Origin: CAWCTD01 sp963798455
GTDB taxonomy: Bacteria > Acidobacteriota > Terriglobia > Bryobacterales > Bryobacteraceae
DNA: 64,000 nucleotides
Direction: 5' to 3'
Assembly: GCA_963798455.1 (NCBI GenBank)
Contig: CAWCTD010000004.1
Location: 1,364,001 to 1,428,000 of the forward strand
This document shows positions 26,193-38,910 of this stretch, piece after piece. A program made the position numbers and the translations under genes. Numbering within the stretch: the first letter of the stretch is position 1; each line of letters begins with the position of its first letter. A model generated the notes under the pieces. That model worked only from the letters and a program-made list of their open reading frames with translations. It was not told where the DNA came from and ran no database searches.

Positions 26193-27293
26193 CTACCGCT
26201 TGCTGCTCCAGCCGAAGGCGTTCATCATGATGTGGAACAACTGAGTGTTGGGGATAAATCCGCTCACGCGCGCGGCCCCAGGACCCATCGCTGTCACCAC
26301 TACCTCTTCGCCCGTGTGTCCCGTCCCGACCCGGATGTTCGGTTTGGCGGCTGGAGTCGAGCCCGAGCCGTTGACAGGTTCGACCAGAATCGGCTCTCCT
26401 GGCCGTCCCGATAGCAGACGCAGATCGAAGGAGTGGTCCGCGGCGAAGATGAGAAGCGTGTCCCGCTTTACCCTAGCGGAAGTCTTTCGCATGACATCGT
26501 CGAGAGCTATCACCTGTTCCAGGCCGCGTTTCAGCATATCCGTGTGTGCGTCCCACTCGACCATCAGGAAGTAGCCCTTTGGATTCTGTCCCAGTATCCG
26601 CAAGGCCTTGTCGACTGCCTCATCGAGGTTGAAATTATTCGTGTTGACGAGCGCGACCACCCGGCGATCCCGCGGGGATATGGCCTGCAGTGAATCGTAG
26701 ACAGAGTAGCCCTTCTCGCGAAGCGCGGCTTCAATGTTGAGGCCTAGGGCCTGGGTCGCCTTGAGGATGGTGTCACGTCCGGCTCCGATGACCACATCGA
26801 CTCCGTCTCCGTATCTCGGCTTCAGGATCTGGGCGAAGATCTGGCCCGTAGCTCCCCGATCGTTCGAGTGGGCGTAGCAGGCCGCCGGGGTGGCGTCCGT
26901 GATCGTCATGTTGGAGAGCACCCCCGTGGCGAGTCCGTGCTCCTCGGCGTATTCCAGGATCGTTTGGAGGTTCTTACCGTCCTTCTTCCCCCGCACTGCG
27001 GCGGCGGTCTGAGACAGAACTCCGTTATTGGTCTTCTGTCCGGTCACGATAGCGGTCATGCCAGCGGCGGAGTCGGTGACCCATGTGTCGGCCGCCGAGG
27101 TGTCCGACAGCGCGAGATGCGGCATGCTCTGCAGGAACAGCTTCTGCGGCTGGTTATACCTGTAGAGGCTGGCGGCATTCAAAGTCGGGATGCCGCCCGC
27201 GTCGCCGATGAAGAGAATCACGTTCTTCGCCCGAGGCTCGGCGGCGGTCAAACAGGCGGCTGCGAGGATCAACGACACTGTGAAGGGCTTCAT
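26193..27293 (-). CDS. alkaline phosphatase (PhoA family), secreted
   Basis: The 366-residue protein starts with a Sec signal (MKPFTVSLILAAACLTAA). KNVILFIGDAGG holds the first metal Asp and VTDSAAGMTAIVTG the nucleophilic Ser. VEWDAHTD and FAADHSFDLRL supply further metal ligands, and VGTGHTGEEVVV the last His. It releases phosphate from monoesters in the periplasm. Length is on the short side for the family. Convergent with the acyl-ligase operon. Confidence 0.9.
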   Translation of the reverse strand: MKPFTVSLILAAACLTAAEPRAKNVILFIGDAGGIPTLNAASLYRYNQPQKLFLQSMPHLALSDTSAADTWVTDSAAGMTAIVTGQKTNNGVLSQTAAAVRGKKDGKNLQTILEYAEEHGLATGVLSNMTITDATPAACYAHSNDRGATGQIFAQILKPRYGDGVDVVIGAGRDTILKATQALGLNIEAALREKGYSVYDSLQAISPRDRRVVALVNTNNFNLDEAVDKALRILGQNPKGYFLMVEWDAHTDMLKRGLEQVIALDDVMRKTSARVKRDTLLIFAADHSFDLRLLSGRPGEPILVEPVNGSGSTPAAKPNIRVGTGHTGEEVVVTAMGPGAARVSGFIPNTQLFHIMMNAFGWSSKR

Positions 27294-27470
27294 GTCTTCC
27301 GTTGATTATAGCCAGAATTTCCTTTCTCGCCTCCTGGGCCCCATCGATTCTGCACCCAGCGGCCTGCCTCCCGGAAAGGCCACTTGACAGCCAAGGGCCA
27401 ATGGAGAGATAAAGCGGCATAGCCACATGCTCACGGCTCTCGTCGCCGACGCTGATCAAGGAGGCCATTG

Positions 27471-28160
27471 ATGGACTATACCTACCTGGAAATTGCCAAA
27501 ATGATCGACCACTCGCTGCTCGGTCCGGCGCTGACGGACGCGGACCTGGAAGCAGGGTGCCTGCTGGCGCGCCGGTACGACGTCGCCTCGGCCTGCATCA
27601 AGCCCTATTACCTCAAGCGGTGCGCCGACCTTCTCGCCGGCAGTTCGGTCGCGGCCAGCACGGTGATCGGCTTCCCGCACGGCGGCAACCTCACGGCGAT
27701 CAAGCTGGCGGAAGCCGAGCAGGCGCTCCGCGACGGCGGCGCCGAACTGGACATGGTAGTGAACATAGGCAAGGTGCTCAGCGAGGACTGGGCCTTCGTC
27801 CGCGACGACATTCGCGCTGTCGTGGAGGTATCGCACCAGGCTGGTGCCATGGTGAAAGTGATCTTCGAGAACTGCTATTTGCAGGACCGCCACAAGATCC
27901 GGTTGTGCGAGATCTGCGCCGAAACCGGCGCGGATTTCGTGAAGACCTCCACCGGATACGCCGGCGGGGGCGCCACCCTGGAGGATCTCAAGCTGATGCG
28001 CAAGCACTCGCCCCCGAACGTTCGGGTCAAGGCGGCCGGCGGAATACGCACGCTGGACACGCTGCTCGAGGTCCGCTCGATCGGGGTAGCCAGGTCCGGC
28101 GCCACCAGGACCGCCGAGATGCTGGACGAATGCAAGCGGCGTCTCGGCATGCCGTTATAG
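27471..28160 (+). CDS. deoC: deoxyribose-phosphate aldolase
   Basis: DeoC (229 residues) cleaves 2-deoxyribose 5-phosphate to glyceraldehyde 3-phosphate and acetaldehyde. The Schiff-base Lys lies in DFVKTSTGYAGGGATLEDL, and the phosphate-binding VKAAGGIRTLDT follows. The start at 27471 is fixed by an excellent ribosome site, AAGGAGG at 27458-27464. In this setting with Gfo/Idh oxidoreductases and a small carrier, the enzyme may act on a related sugar aldol rather than on deoxynucleosides. Confidence 0.93.
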   Translation: MDYTYLEIAKMIDHSLLGPALTDADLEAGCLLARRYDVASACIKPYYLKRCADLLAGSSVAASTVIGFPHGGNLTAIKLAEAEQALRDGGAELDMVVNIGKVLSEDWAFVRDDIRAVVEVSHQAGAMVKVIFENCYLQDRHKIRLCEICAETGADFVKTSTGYAGGGATLEDLKLMRKHSPPNVRVKAAGGIRTLDTLLEVRSIGVARSGATRTAEMLDECKRRLGMPL

Positions 28161-28182
28161 GCCCAATAGGGGAGAACCGCCC

Positions 28183-28626
28183 ATGAAAGTCCCTCTGTAC
28201 TTCTTCACCATCTTCCTTGGCGTGATTCTGGCTGTTCATCTGGCGATGAATGGCAAAGTCGGAAGCGTGCTGGATAATCCGCGCGTAGGCAACGCGCTGT
28301 TCTGGTGCATCGGCGCCGCCGGCGCCCTGGTCATCGGGCTCACCGGTTGGCGGGGCGGAGCATTGCAGCCTCTGAAGCAGGTCCATCCGGCACTGCTGAC
28401 CGCTGGCATCCTGGGCGCCAGCCTGGTATTCGCCATCGCGTGGCTGATCCCGCGAGTGGGGGCGGGTCCGGTCATGATCACTCTGCTGGCGGGCCAGGTC
28501 ATCGGCGGCCTGGTTATGTCGCACTTCGGCTGGCTGGGCTCGCCCGTGGAGCCGATCACTTGGATGAAGATTCTGGGCGTCCTGGTCATGGTGGCGGGCG
28601 CGGCCATGGCGACTTTGACGAGATAG
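28183..28626 (+). CDS. DMT-superfamily small membrane protein (YdcZ/DUF606 type)
   Basis: The 147-residue protein has five predicted membrane helices and the half-length DMT architecture of the YdcZ family, including the conserved LAVHLAMNGKVG in the first helix and ITLLAGQVIGGLVMSHFGWL. It is probably a transporter, substrate unknown. It lies between deoC and the Gfo/Idh genes with short gaps, so uptake or export of the sugar handled by them is plausible. Confidence 0.78.
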   Translation: MKVPLYFFTIFLGVILAVHLAMNGKVGSVLDNPRVGNALFWCIGAAGALVIGLTGWRGGALQPLKQVHPALLTAGILGASLVFAIAWLIPRVGAGPVMITLLAGQVIGGLVMSHFGWLGSPVEPITWMKILGVLVMVAGAAMATLTR

Positions 28627-28672
28627 GAGCTGCCCCGCGGCGTGAGCGTGGCGCAGCCCGTGGAGGAGTTTG

Positions 28673-29800
28673 ATGTCCGATCAAGCACTCGGAAAGTTCC
28701 GCTGGCCTTCGTTCCGGCCCCCGCTCGAGACCTACAAGCTCGACTACGGGATCGGCATCGTCGGTTACGCCGGCATCGTGCGGGCGCAGCAGTTGACCGC
28801 CTACCGCCTGGCGGGATACCGCGTCGCGGCGGCGGCGGACATCAGGCCGGACCGCCGGGAACTGGCGAAGCTCGACGGCATCCCGCACGTGTATGCGGAT
28901 TACCGGGAATTGCTGCGGCGGGACGATGTCGATATCGTGGATTGCGCCGTGGACCACTCGACACCGGCGGACATGAAGACCCGCCTTGCGATCCTGACAG
29001 ACGCGGCCAAGGCAGGCAAGGCCGTGCTGATGCAGAAGCCCATGGCGACGGACCTCAAGACCGCCGAGAAGATGGTGAAGATCGCCGAGGATCGCGGGAT
29101 TGCATTCGCGGTCAACCAGAACCTGCGCTTCGATCCGGCCGTCTACCTGACCAAACAGCTCCTCGGTCCAGACTGCCTGGGCAAACCGGGCTTCCTGCAC
29201 TTCGCGAACATCTCCATCGAAGGGCCCAAGTTCGGGTTCGGGCCCGGCGGCGTGGTGATGGCCTGGCAGATTCATGCCATCGATTCGATTCGCTGGCTCG
29301 CGGGGGGCGACCCCGTCTCGGTGTATTGCACCAACCAGAACAACGCCTCCATGTATCAGATCCAGTTCTCCAGCGGGGCGGCGTGCAACTATTTCGAGTA
29401 TCACAACGCGGACAACTTCCGGAACCAGACCCCGATCCGGGTGTGGGCGGAGAAAGGCGCCGTGCGCGCCAATCACCGATGGAACCCGACGTCGCGCTGG
29501 GAGAAGGACCTGGTCGAGGTGCGGGCCTACGACTGGCCCAACGAGATCGGCTGGGTCACCTACAATCTGCCGGACGATCTGACCCACCGCGACGTTTTCC
29601 GGCAGCCCTGCTACGATGAGTGCGCCTCGATCGGCGGCTTCCTCGGGATGATGGGCGAATTCATGCAGTCGCTGCACGAGAAGCGCCCCGCGCTGACCAA
29701 CGGGCGGGACAACCTGATGTCACTGCGGATCTACTTTGCGGGCGTGCTCTCTTCCGAGAAGAAGCGGCCCGTCGATCCGCGCAACATGAATTGGAGATGA
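28673..29800 (+). CDS. Gfo/Idh/MocA-family oxidoreductase
   Basis: A 375-residue NAD(P)-dependent oxidoreductase without a signal peptide. The N-terminal Rossmann fold has GIGIVGYAGIVRAQQL and the family's EKP motif appears as QKPMATDLKTAEKM. The C-terminal alpha/beta domain includes the active-site His in AWQIHAIDSIRWLAGG. Such enzymes oxidise or epimerise sugars and inositols; substrate unknown. The ATG at 28673 has GGAGG upstream. It is followed after 4 bases by a second, exported member of the family. Confidence 0.88.
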   Translation: MSDQALGKFRWPSFRPPLETYKLDYGIGIVGYAGIVRAQQLTAYRLAGYRVAAAADIRPDRRELAKLDGIPHVYADYRELLRRDDVDIVDCAVDHSTPADMKTRLAILTDAAKAGKAVLMQKPMATDLKTAEKMVKIAEDRGIAFAVNQNLRFDPAVYLTKQLLGPDCLGKPGFLHFANISIEGPKFGFGPGGVVMAWQIHAIDSIRWLAGGDPVSVYCTNQNNASMYQIQFSSGAACNYFEYHNADNFRNQTPIRVWAEKGAVRANHRWNPTSRWEKDLVEVRAYDWPNEIGWVTYNLPDDLTHRDVFRQPCYDECASIGGFLGMMGEFMQSLHEKRPALTNGRDNLMSLRIYFAGVLSSEKKRPVDPRNMNWR

Positions 29801-29804
29801 AAGA

Positions 29805-31298
29805 ATGGTGCCTCTCGACAAAACAAGCCGGATGTCCCGTCGCGAGTGTTTGAAGGACATCGCCGGAACATTCATGATCCTGCCGGCGGGGCTAGCCCGC
29901 GGGTACGCTGCCAACGAAAAGCTCAGCATCGGCGTGATCGGGCTCGCCGGCATGGGCGCGATCGACGCGAGAACGTTCAGCAAACTGGGTGAGAACGTCG
30001 TCGCTCTGTGTGACGTCGATTCCGCCATGCTCGACAAGCGCGTCGCGGAGGAGCACCCCAACGCCAAGAAGTATACGGACTTCCGCAAGATGATCGAGCA
30101 GGAGAAGCTCGACGGCGTGGTCGTTGCCACGCCCGACAACAGCCACGCCTACATCAGCGTATGGGCCATGAAGCACGGCCTCCACGTTTACTGTCAGAAG
30201 CCTTTGTGCAAGACCGTGCAGGAAGCCAGAGTGATGGCGCGAGTCGCGGCCGAGACGAAAGTCATCACGCAGATGGGAACGCAGAGCAGCGCCAGCGACG
30301 CTAACTACCGCACCGTGGAGATGATCCAGTCGGGAGCCGTCGGCGAGATCACGGAGATCCACCTGTCGACGGACCGCCCGATCTGGCCGCAGGGGTACAG
30401 CCGTCCGGAAGGCGCGGATTCCGTGCCGTCCACCTTGGACTGGGACCTCTGGCTCGGCCCGGCGCCGGCCCTGCCCTTCAAAGCCATGTACCCGGAAGGA
30501 CATCCGGTCTATAACCCCGCCCCCGACAAGAGGCACCAATCCGACTACAAGATCGCGGGGCTCGATCCGGTTCCTCCCGTGGGCGTGGTCTACCACCCCT
30601 TTGTGTGGCGAGGCTGGACCGACCTGGGCAGCGGCGCTCTCGGCGATATTGCTCCGCACCAGATGAACGTGATCTTCTGGGCGCTCGATCTGGGCGCGCC
30701 TTCCGCTGTCGAAGTCGTCGATACCAGCGGCATGACTCGCCACCAGTATCCGGACTGGACCATCATGCGTTTCGAGTACGCCGCGCGCGGCGTGCATCCG
30801 CCGTTGAAGATCTTCTGGTACGACGGCGGCAAGCGCCCGCCAGACGAGATAGCCCGCTCCTTGCGGCAGCCCGGAGCGGCGCCGCAGGGATCCGGAGGCA
30901 CTCGGCCGTTGGCGCAAGGCGGAGGGGGAGTCATTTGGATCGGCACCAAGGGCAGCTTGCCGGTGGGCCGTGGCCCGTACTACGGCCAGCAAACGGAGCC
31001 GTATCCGACGCCACCCGAAAGAGACTGGGGCCGCGAGGAGGTCCACAAGGATTGGGTGACGGCCGTCAAAGCCGGGAAACAGGCGCCGTGCCACTTCGGG
31101 TACGCCGGTCCATTCACGGAGGCCTACCAGTTGGGCAACATCGCCCTGCGGGTGGGTCATCGGGTCGAATGGGATCCGCTGGCGTTCCGGATCACGAACT
31201 GCCGGGAGGCTAATCAGTACCTGACTCGCGAATACCGGCGCGGCTGGGAATTGAGGGAGATCGCGGGCAGCTCTGCCTACCAGGAGACAACCGTATGA
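29805..31298 (+). CDS. Gfo/Idh/MocA-family oxidoreductase with Tat signal
   Basis: The product of 497 residues has a twin-arginine signal (SRRECLKDIAGTFMILPAG) and a Rossmann domain (SIGVIGLAGMGAIDA), with the EKP-like motif YCQKPLCKTVQEA. The long C-terminal domain (WPQGYSRP, DWDLWLGPAP, GDIAPHQMNV) is typical of the exported Gfo/Idh proteins abundant in Acidobacteriota and Planctomycetota, which carry their cofactor through the Tat system. Sugar-modifying function is inferred. The stop overlaps the ThuA-like gene by four bases. Confidence 0.88.
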   Translation: MVPLDKTSRMSRRECLKDIAGTFMILPAGLARGYAANEKLSIGVIGLAGMGAIDARTFSKLGENVVALCDVDSAMLDKRVAEEHPNAKKYTDFRKMIEQEKLDGVVVATPDNSHAYISVWAMKHGLHVYCQKPLCKTVQEARVMARVAAETKVITQMGTQSSASDANYRTVEMIQSGAVGEITEIHLSTDRPIWPQGYSRPEGADSVPSTLDWDLWLGPAPALPFKAMYPEGHPVYNPAPDKRHQSDYKIAGLDPVPPVGVVYHPFVWRGWTDLGSGALGDIAPHQMNVIFWALDLGAPSAVEVVDTSGMTRHQYPDWTIMRFEYAARGVHPPLKIFWYDGGKRPPDEIARSLRQPGAAPQGSGGTRPLAQGGGGVIWIGTKGSLPVGRGPYYGQQTEPYPTPPERDWGREEVHKDWVTAVKAGKQAPCHFGYAGPFTEAYQLGNIALRVGHRVEWDPLAFRITNCREANQYLTREYRRGWELREIAGSSAYQETTV

Positions 31299-32074
31299 AC
31301 CCCACACGACGTCGAATTCTTCAGAGTTCGGCCGCTTCCGGCCTGGCCGTGTTGGGCCGCGCTGGTCTCGGAACCAGCGCAACCCAGATCCAGAGTTCAG
31401 GCAAGAAGCGTGTCCTGGCCATATTGGGAGACGCTTATCATTGCGTTGCCCCGCTCGACTCTGCCTTGCTGGGAAGGTTGAGGAGGAACGGCTGGGAGGC
31501 GGTCGTCATCATGGACTACGCGGTGCCCTGGGATGACTTCAGCCAGTACGACCTGATCATCCAAAGCAGAGAGGGCCGTGAGTATGTCCGCTACTTGAGA
31601 GACCGCGATGGGAATCCCCCCAACAAGGGAGAGGCCCGCTGGCTTACGCCCGCACAGGAGCAGAAGTACGAGGATTACGTGAACGCCGGCGGCAGGCTCT
31701 TTCTCTACCACGACGGCTTCGGGGCTTATCCCAAGGGCAATGGAGTCTCCCGCGTGGCCAGATCGTACTTCATCCGGCACCCCGCCATCGTGAGCATCAA
31801 CGTGTCCCCCACGGGAAAGATGCCGGAACTGACCGAGGGCATCACCCCCTTTGCCGTCGCCGATGAAGAGTACCAGGTGGAGATGGATGAGAGCCAGACT
31901 TCTGTGTTCCTGGAAAGCCGCTCCCCGGAGCACGGCCGGGCCCCGCAGGGCTGGGCCCACTCGTACGGCAAAGGAAAAGTGGCTGTCCTCATCCCCGGCC
32001 ACAGCGTTGCGACCATCAACCACCCGATGGTCCAGCGCTGCGTTCAGAACATTACCGATTGGCTGGTCAAGTGA
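31295..32074 (+). CDS. ThuA-like domain protein with Tat-type signal
   Basis: 259 residues, beginning MNPTRRRILQSSAASGLAVLG, a twin-arginine-like signal. The body (KRVLAILGDAYHC, YDLIIQSREGREYVRYL, YVNAGGRLFLYHDGFGAYP, GKGKVAVLIPGHS) has the flavodoxin-like/glutamine-amidotransferase-like fold of ThuA proteins linked to trehalose and other disaccharide use. It is coupled by ATGA to the exported Gfo/Idh gene, so they probably act together in the periplasm on a sugar. Confidence 0.78.
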   Translation: MNPTRRRILQSSAASGLAVLGRAGLGTSATQIQSSGKKRVLAILGDAYHCVAPLDSALLGRLRRNGWEAVVIMDYAVPWDDFSQYDLIIQSREGREYVRYLRDRDGNPPNKGEARWLTPAQEQKYEDYVNAGGRLFLYHDGFGAYPKGNGVSRVARSYFIRHPAIVSINVSPTGKMPELTEGITPFAVADEEYQVEMDESQTSVFLESRSPEHGRAPQGWAHSYGKGKVAVLIPGHSVATINHPMVQRCVQNITDWLVK

Positions 32075-32147
32075 ATTGCCGGTCAGCAACCCATTTGACA
32101 CCCCAAATCCGGCCCGCTAAGCTAGGAATTCTTCCTTTAGACCACCC

Positions 32148-32731
32148 ATGGCTGACGAGCCAAAACCAGGGGCCAAGCCCCCGACCGCTCCCGGCGCTCC
32201 GCCCGCCCCCAAAGGTCCGCCCCAGGCGGCCACAGCGCCTTGGGAAAGTGACCTGACCCGCCTGCTCCGCGAGCGCTTCGGTGACCAGATTATCGAGTTC
32301 ACCTCCCAGCTCGGGCAAGAGTTCCTGATAGCAGGACCAGAGGCGGCCATCCCCATTCTCGACTTCCTGAAAATGGAAGCCGATTTCGACTACCTGGTGG
32401 ACGTCACCGCGGTGGACTAGCCCAAGCGACCGGAGCGCTTCGACCTCGTTTACATCCTCTACAGCTTCCCGCGCAACGAGCGAATTCGCGTGAAGACGAG
32501 GATCCCCGACGGCTTCAAGCCCGCGACCGCCGTGGGCGTGCACCTGACGGCCAACTGGCTGGAGCGCGAGGTGTTCGACATGTTCGGCATCGAGTTCGCC
32601 GGGCACCCGGACATGCGCCGCATCCTGATGCCGGAGGAATGGCAGGGGTATCCGCTGCGCAAGGACTACTCCATCCTCCAGCAGGACGAGCGCTGGGTCA
32701 GGGAGAACCTGGGGATCGAAAGCGGCGCAAT
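32148..32731 (+). CDS. nuoC: NADH-quinone oxidoreductase subunit C (reading frame broken)
   Basis: NuoC is a peripheral-arm subunit of complex I. A Pro/Ala-rich N-terminal extension (about 25 residues) precedes the family sequence (WLEREVFDMFGIEFAGHPDM, RRILMPEEWQGYPLRKDY). An in-frame TAG at 32418-32420 replaces a codon where the family usually has Tyr (VDVTAVD*PKRPERF), and the same frame continues unchanged after it. A one-base insertion near 32725 also hides the natural TAA at 32729. It opens a complex I block and lies 5 bases before nuoD. Confidence 0.85.
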
Positions 32732-32736
32732 AACCT

Positions 32737-33853
32737 ATGCCGGAATCCACTTTTCTCGACTCCACCGAACTGGTCCTGAACATGGGCCCGCAGCACCCCT
32801 CGACGCACGGCGTGCTGCGCGTGATCCTCAAGCTGGACGGCGAAAAGGTTCTGGGCACCGAGTGCGTCATCGGCTACCTGCACCGCGGCGTGGAGAAGAT
32901 CGCCGAGAACCGCACCTACGCGCAGTTCAAGCCGTACGTGGACCGCATGGACTACGTGGCGGCCATCTCCAACGGCCTGGGCTACTGCCTGGCGGTCGAG
33001 AAGCTGCTGAACGTGGAGGCGCCGCCGCGCGCGCAGGCGGTTCGCGTGATCCTCACGGAGCTGAACCGCATCGCCAGCCACCTGGTCTGGCTGGGCACGC
33101 ACGCGCTCGACATCGGCGCCATCACGCCGCTGTTCTACTGCCTTCCGCGAGCGGGAAGATGATGCTGAACATCTTCGAGAAGTACTGCGGCGCCCGGCTC
33201 ACCACGCACGCCTTCCGCATCGGCGGCCTGCAATACGAGACCTACGACGGCTTCGAGCAGGAGTGCCGCGCCTTCTGCGACATGTTCCTCCCCAAGGTGG
33301 ACGAGTACGAGGAGCTGCTGACCGACAACCGCATCTGGGTCGGACGGCTGAAGAACGTGGGCATCCTGAACGCCGAGGAGTGCAAGGAGTACGGCGTCAC
33401 CGGGCCGATGCTGCGCGCCGCCGGCGTGAAGTGGGACCTGCGCAAGGCGCAGCCCTACTCGCGGCTACGAGAAGTACGATTTCGAGATTCCCACCGGCGA
33501 GAACGGCGACACCTACGACCGGTACATGGTGCGCATGGAGGAGATGCGGCAGTCGGTGCGCATCATCCGGCAGGCGGTGGAGCGCATCCCGGACGGGCCC
33601 GATCATGGGCAAGGTGCCGCAAGGTGATCAAGCCGCCGGTGGGCGAGGCCTACGTTTCGATCGAGGCGCCCAAGGGCGAGCTGGGATATTACGTCGTGAG
33701 CGACGGCTCGACGCAGCCGTATCGCGTGCGCGTGCGGCCGCCTTCGTTCGTGAACTTGCAGGCGCTGGACCGATGGTGCGCGGCGGCCTGATGGCCGACG
33801 TGGTGGCGATCATCGGTACGATGGATATCGTGCTGGGAGAGGTGGACCGTTAG
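32737..33853 (+). CDS. nuoD: NADH-quinone oxidoreductase subunit D (several frameshifts)
   Basis: NuoD (49 kDa subunit) forms part of the quinone-binding site. It begins with ELVLNMGPQHPSTHGVLR and continues with IGYLHRGVEKIAENRTY. Family sequence then hops between frames near 33145-33165, 33461, 33600, 33620 and 33772: FEKYCGARLTTHAFRIGGLQ, then YEKYDFEIPTGENGDTYDRY, IMGKVP, VGEAYVSIEAPKGELGYYVV, and finally VAIIGTMDIVLGEVDR at the stop. The amino-acid sequence itself is well conserved, so the breaks are small indels rather than deep decay. Confidence 0.85.
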
Positions 33854-33863
33854 GGGGAGACGT

Positions 33864-34323
33864 ATGCGTAAGTTTTTGCGCACCGATATTCTCTGGTGGA
33901 TCTGTTCCAGGGACTGCGGGTCACGTTCCGGAACCAGCACCCGAAGAACATCTACACCGAGCAGTATCCGGCCGAGCGGCCAAAGGTGGCGGAGCGGTAT
34001 CGCGGCGCGCCGCGGCTGAACATCAATCCCGAGAACGGCGAGACGCTGTGCATCGCCTGCAACCTGTGCGCGCTGGCCTGCCCGGAGAACCTGATCGTGG
34101 TGAGCAGCGAGCGCAACGAGCAGACCCGGCGCAAGGAGCTGACGACCTTCACCTACGACACCTCGCGCTGCATGTTCTGCGGGCTGTGCGAGGACGCCTG
34201 CCCGGTGGACGCGCTGGAGCTGACGCAGGATTTCGAGCTGGCCACCTACACCCGCGAAGGCGCAGATCTGGGACCGGCAGATGCTCGAGGAAGGGCCCAA
34301 GCCCACGTCAATACAAATGCTGA
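33864..34323 (+). CDS. nuoI: NADH-quinone oxidoreductase subunit I (frameshifts at both ends)
   Basis: NuoI (about 152 residues) carries the N6a/N6b [4Fe-4S] clusters. Both ferredoxin motifs are intact: CIACNLCALACPE and CMFCGLCEDACPV. The ATG at 33864 has GGGGGAGA upstream and reads MRKFLRTDILW. A base is missing near 33891, after which the frame is DLFQGLRVTFRNQHPKN. Two more shifts near 34262 and 34305 are needed to reach the C-terminus (QYKC) and its TGA. It follows nuoD directly; nuoE, F and G are absent here. Confidence 0.85.
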
Positions 34324-34327
34324 TCCG

Positions 34328-34841
<514 letters not shown>

Positions 34842-34843
34842 CG

Positions 34844-35155
34844 ATGCATCCGATTACCACCGTTCACTACCTGGTGCTGAGCGCGGCGCTGCTGCTCATC
34901 GGAACCATGGGCGTGCTGACGCGCCGCAACATCGTCATCATCCTGATGTCCATCGAGCTGATTCTGAACGCGGTGAACATCAACCTGGTCGCGTTTTCGC
35001 ACGCACTTCGGCAACAGGTGAACGGGCAGATCTTCGCCATCTTCGTGATCACCGACGCGGTGGCCGAGGCGGCCGTGGGGCTGGGCATCCTGATCGCGCT
35101 GTTCCGCAACAAGGAAACCGTGCTGGCCGACGAGATCGACTTGCTGAAGTGGTAG
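34844..35155 (+). CDS. nuoK: NADH-quinone oxidoreductase subunit K
   Basis: This 103-residue membrane subunit is the only gene of the block with an unbroken frame. It has three transmembrane helices and the conserved Glu pair in membrane helices 2 and 3 (SIELILNAVNINLVAF and ...AVAEAAVGLGILIALF) that take part in proton translocation. The start MHPITTVHYLVLS matches the family. Length is normal. Confidence 0.93.
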   Translation: MHPITTVHYLVLSAALLLIGTMGVLTRRNIVIILMSIELILNAVNINLVAFSHALRQQVNGQIFAIFVITDAVAEAAVGLGILIALFRNKETVLADEIDLLKW

Positions 35156-35164
35156 GACCACGCG

Positions 35165-37340
<2,176 letters not shown>

Positions 37341-37344
37341 CCAT

Positions 37345-38910
37345 ATGGACCAGCACTTACTGAGCATCGTTCTGTTCACGCCGCTGGCCGGCTTGCTGGT
37401 CCTGCTGTTCCTGCCCGGCATCGCAGCAAGAACCTGATCCGCATCTGGGCGAACCTGGCCGGCTCTCGCCGGATTCCTGGTTTCGCTGCCGCTGGTCTCG
37501 CGCTTCGACAAGACGCGCGTCCGGCTTCCAGTTCGAGGAGACGCGCCGACTGGATTCCCTCGCCTGGGCGCGCACTACCATGCTCGGCATCGACGGCATC
37601 AGCCTGCTGCTGGTGATGCTCACCACGCTGATGGGCTTCCTCGCCATCCTCTCTTCCTGGAGCGCCGTCGAGGACCGCGTGAAGGAATACTACGCCATGT
37701 TCCTGCTGCTGCAGACGGGCATGATCGGCGTGTTCATCTCGCTCGATTTCTTCCTGTTCTACGTGTTCTGGGAACTGGTGCTGGTGCCGATGTACTTCAT
37801 CATCGGCGTCTGGGGCGGGCCGCGGAAGCTGTACGCGGCCATCAAGTTCTTCCTCTACACGCTGGCCGGCGCGTGCTGATGCTGCTCGGCATCCTGACGC
37901 TCTACTTCCAGCACTTCCAGCAGTTCGGCTTCTACACCTTCGAGATCTCCGAGCTGATGAAGCTCGAACCTGCCGCTGGGCCTGCAGCAGTGGGTCTTCT
38001 GGGCGTTCTTCCTCGGCTTCGCCATCAAGGTGCCGATGTTCCCGTTCCACACCTGGCTGCCGGACGCGCACGTGGAGGCGCCCACGGCCGGCTCGGTGAT
38101 CCTGGCGAGCGTGCTGCTGAAGATGGGGACTTACGGCTTCCTGCGCTTCTCGCTGCCGCTGCTGCCGAAGGCCTCGATCGGACCCGACCATCGTGCAGAT
38201 TCTGGCGGTGCTCTCGATCATCGGCATCATCTACGGCGCGCTGGTCAGCCTGATGCAGAAGGACTGGAAGAAGCTGGTGGCGTACTCCTCGGTGAGCCAC
38301 CTGGGCTTCTGCACGCTGGGCATCTTCGCGCTGAACCCCAACGGCATCGCCGGCAGCGTGATCCAGCAGATCAACCACGGCATCTCGACCGGCATGCTCT
38401 TCCTGATGATCGGCGTGATCTACGAGCGGCGGCACACGCGCGAGATCACGGAATACGGCGGCCTGGCGCACGTCATGCCGCAAGTTCGCGATCGTCTTCG
38501 CCATCGCCATGCTGAGTTCGGCCGGGCTGCCGCTGCTCAACGGCTTCGTCGGCGAGTTCACGATTCTGCAGGGCGCGTTCGAGGCCAACCGCGTCTGGGC
38601 GGCGTTCGCGGTGACCGGCGTGATTCTCGGCGCGGCGTACCTGCTGTGGCTCTACCAGCGCACCATGCTCGGCCAGGTGACCAACGGCAAGAACCTGGGG
38701 CTGCCGCGATCTGAATCTGCGCGAGATGGCGGTCTTCCTGCCGCTGATCGCCTGGGCGATCTGGATCGGCGTCTATCCCAAGCCCTACTTCGACGTGCTG
38801 CGAGAAGCCGGTGGCGCAGATCGTGGAGCGGGTGCGGCCGGGCTACTTCAGGGCAGAGTCGCGCGCAGGCGGCCGCAAGCCTGCCGCGTCAACGGAGGCG
38901 GCGCCGATGA
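37345..38910 (+). CDS. nuoM: NADH-quinone oxidoreductase subunit M (frameshifted)
   Basis: NuoM is an antiporter-like membrane subunit. ATG at 37345 (MDQHLLSIVLFTPLAGL). Family blocks: FWELVLVPMYFIIGVWGG with the key Glu; MFPFHTWLPDAHVEAPTAGS; KKLVAYSSVSHLGFCTLGIF; NHGISTGMLFLMIGVIYERR; LPLLNGFVGEFTILQGAF. They lie in different frames, with about eight switches, for example near 37425, 37878, 37970, 38185, 38485, 38708 and 38805. The end is taken as the TGA overlapping the nuoN ATG and is less certain than the core. Confidence 0.83.

Noticed and set aside
29892..31382. A 496-codon minus-strand open frame opposite the Tat-signalled Gfo/Idh gene
   Set aside because: Arg/His-rich antisense shadow; the plus-strand gene is clear.
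32418..32420. The in-frame TAG in nuoC as a recoded amino acid (pyrrolysine-like)
   Set aside because: One isolated TAG in a block full of indels, at a codon usually Tyr (TAC to TAG is one base), is better explained by an error or mutation; TAG ends several other genes normally, including nuoH and nuoD.
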